From Lentilactobacillus kefiri (lineage in GTDB: Bacteria; Bacillota; Bacilli; Lactobacillales; Lactobacillaceae), in assembly GCF_007989105.1 (NCBI RefSeq), contig NZ_BJVK01000003.1, forward strand, positions 1-64,000: 64,000 bases of DNA, in the 5' to 3' direction. Shown piece by piece: positions 63,263 through 64,000 of the stretch (position 1 is the first letter of the stretch; every line of letters begins with the position of its first letter). A program made the translations under genes and the position numbers. The notes beneath the pieces are model-generated. The model had not been told where the DNA came from and did not search any database. It saw only the letters and a list, made by a program, of their open reading frames with translations.

Positions 63263-64000
63263 GCCTGCTCAGCAGTTTGGGTTTCAGTCTGTTTAGCTTT
63301 AATTGCCCGTTGTTTGGCAAGGTTTTGACGATGAATTTCGGCCAGATGAACCGCTTGGGTAACAAACAAATGAGTGCTGGCTTCATAGTGATACTTGCGA
63401 CCAAGATCTGCAATATAGCCATTGATGTAATCAACTTCGGTTGGTCGATCTTTGGTCATATCCTGGTACATTGAAGGATAATGCAGTGGCATATCGATTC
63501 GGGTGTTGTGATCCAAAGCAGCCATTTCTTCATCACGGCTTGATACCAGCTTGATACCGGCTCGAGCGCAGATGTCGTAAGCTTCATCAATTAACTGACG
63601 ACCCATTTGATAGGCCCCTGGGAAGTTACCAAATTCACCCATGGGGAGCTCAAACATTGTACAAATCGTGTTGATAACTGAATTAAAGATAACCTTGGTC
63701 ATCAATGTTCCAGTAAAGTCATCGGTTAATGTCGGATTCATCTGAGCCTTTTGAAGTTGGTTGAAAAGCTCCTTACAAGTGGCGTCCGGCTTTTCATTAA
63801 GTGGGCACATGTTCATCTTGCCGGCACCTCGTTTACCCATAAAGTCAACTTCACCGGGACCGGGAAGAACTGTTGCAATTAGGGCAGTGGCACCAATGAT
63901 CTTGTCATCGGCAAAGTATTTTTGCAGCTTTTCGATATGCCCCATCCCATTCATTGCCGTAAAAGCATATTGATCTTTATGAAAGAAGTGCTGACAACGG
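63250..64000 (-). CDS. 2-Dehydropantoate 2-reductase-like protein, 5' end outside window
   Basis: The frame is open to the window edge, so the N-terminal NADPH-binding part is missing. Visible are TAMNGMGHIEKL (substrate loop), the helical C-terminal domain with TKVIFNSVINTICTM (conserved Lys and Asn) and DRPTEVDYINGYI (Glu and Asn of the family). It belongs to the PanE/ApbA family; the last 25 residues are Gln/Thr/Ala-rich. Family members reduce ketopantoate or other 2-keto acids. Its stop overlaps the pheA 3' end by 13 nt on the opposite strand. Confidence 0.87.
   Translation of the reverse strand, partial: RCQHFFHKDQYAFTAMNGMGHIEKLQKYFADDKIIGATALIATVLPGPGEVDFMGKRGAGKMNMCPLNEKPDATCKELFNQLQKAQMNPTLTDDFTGTLMTKVIFNSVINTICTMFELPMGEFGNFPGAYQMGRQLIDEAYDICARAGIKLVSSRDEEMAALDHNTRIDMPLHYPSMYQDMTKDRPTEVDYINGYIADLGRKYHYEASTHLFVTQAVHLAEIHRQNLAKQRAIKAKQTETQTAEQAQTA

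Overview
The window is chromosomal DNA from a low-GC Gram-positive bacterium, most likely a heterofermentative Lactobacillaceae species near the Lentilactobacillus (L. buchneri) group. This rests on lactobacillus-type families (LacS-type symporter, GshF-like ligases, GH25 lysozyme with Ser-rich linker, pyruvate oxidase), on T-box leaders and on strong AGGAGG ribosome sites. I see no rRNA, tRNA, CRISPR array, prophage or insertion sequence.

Layout: 1-5.7 kb holds two secreted proteins, a PfoR/EIIC-type membrane protein, a DegV protein and a membrane-anchored protein of unknown role. 5.7-12.8 kb holds a DHA2 multidrug transporter and an alpha-galactoside module: GH36 alpha-galactosidase, LacS-type symporter with EIIA domain, and a divergent LacI regulator with a perfect cre/LacI operator inside the promoter. 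12.7-13.4 kb is thiW under a TPP riboswitch. 13.4-18.85 kb is an aromatic operon (leader peptide, chorismate mutase, aroC, aroA, tyrA, aroK, aroE). 18.9-22.3 kb is an amidohydrolase and a peptide-binding lipoprotein under a T-box. 22.5-26 kb holds a polysaccharide deacetylase, aroD and an MFS transporter with a second aromatic leader peptide. 26-29.3 kb is an amino-acid ABC transporter under a second T-box. 29.3-37.4 kb has a nitroreductase, two VIT-family transporters, a membrane-anchored matrixin protease, two hsp20 genes (one frameshifted, a CIRCE operator upstream) and a heterodimeric ABC exporter. 37.5-47.6 kb has three stand-alone glutamate-cysteine ligase genes (one nonsense-interrupted), a gamma-glutamyl hydrolase, a MerR/aldo-keto reductase pair, two exporters, a GNAT and a broken LOG gene. 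47.6-54.4 kb has a LacI/MFS pair, a GH25 lysozyme, a zinc-binding lipoprotein with a Zur-like box, an amidase and an isochorismatase-like hydrolase. 54.5-64 kb has BrnQ under a third T-box, a hydroxyacid dehydrogenase, an SDR enzyme, a small secreted protein, a nonsense-interrupted pyruvate oxidase, an alpha/beta hydrolase, pheA and a partial panE-like gene.

The unifying theme is amino-acid sensing. Six cis-acting RNA regulators lie in 64 kb: three T-boxes, one TPP riboswitch and two homologous peptide-coding attenuators. The two attenuators are the most interesting find. Each has the same TTGACG-17-TTTAAT promoter, a 19-codon leader peptide ending in an aromatic block (AYYFDYAYFK before the aro operon, AWYYGYAWFK before the MFS gene), a hairpin at the stop codon, an antiterminator-like hairpin and an intrinsic terminator. 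They probably couple aromatic amino-acid supply to shikimate-pathway synthesis and to a transporter of unknown substrate. The second theme is gene decay: three in-frame stops, one 1-nt frameshift and one lost ATG start, each about one base from intact, which may be real strain-specific decay or sequence error.
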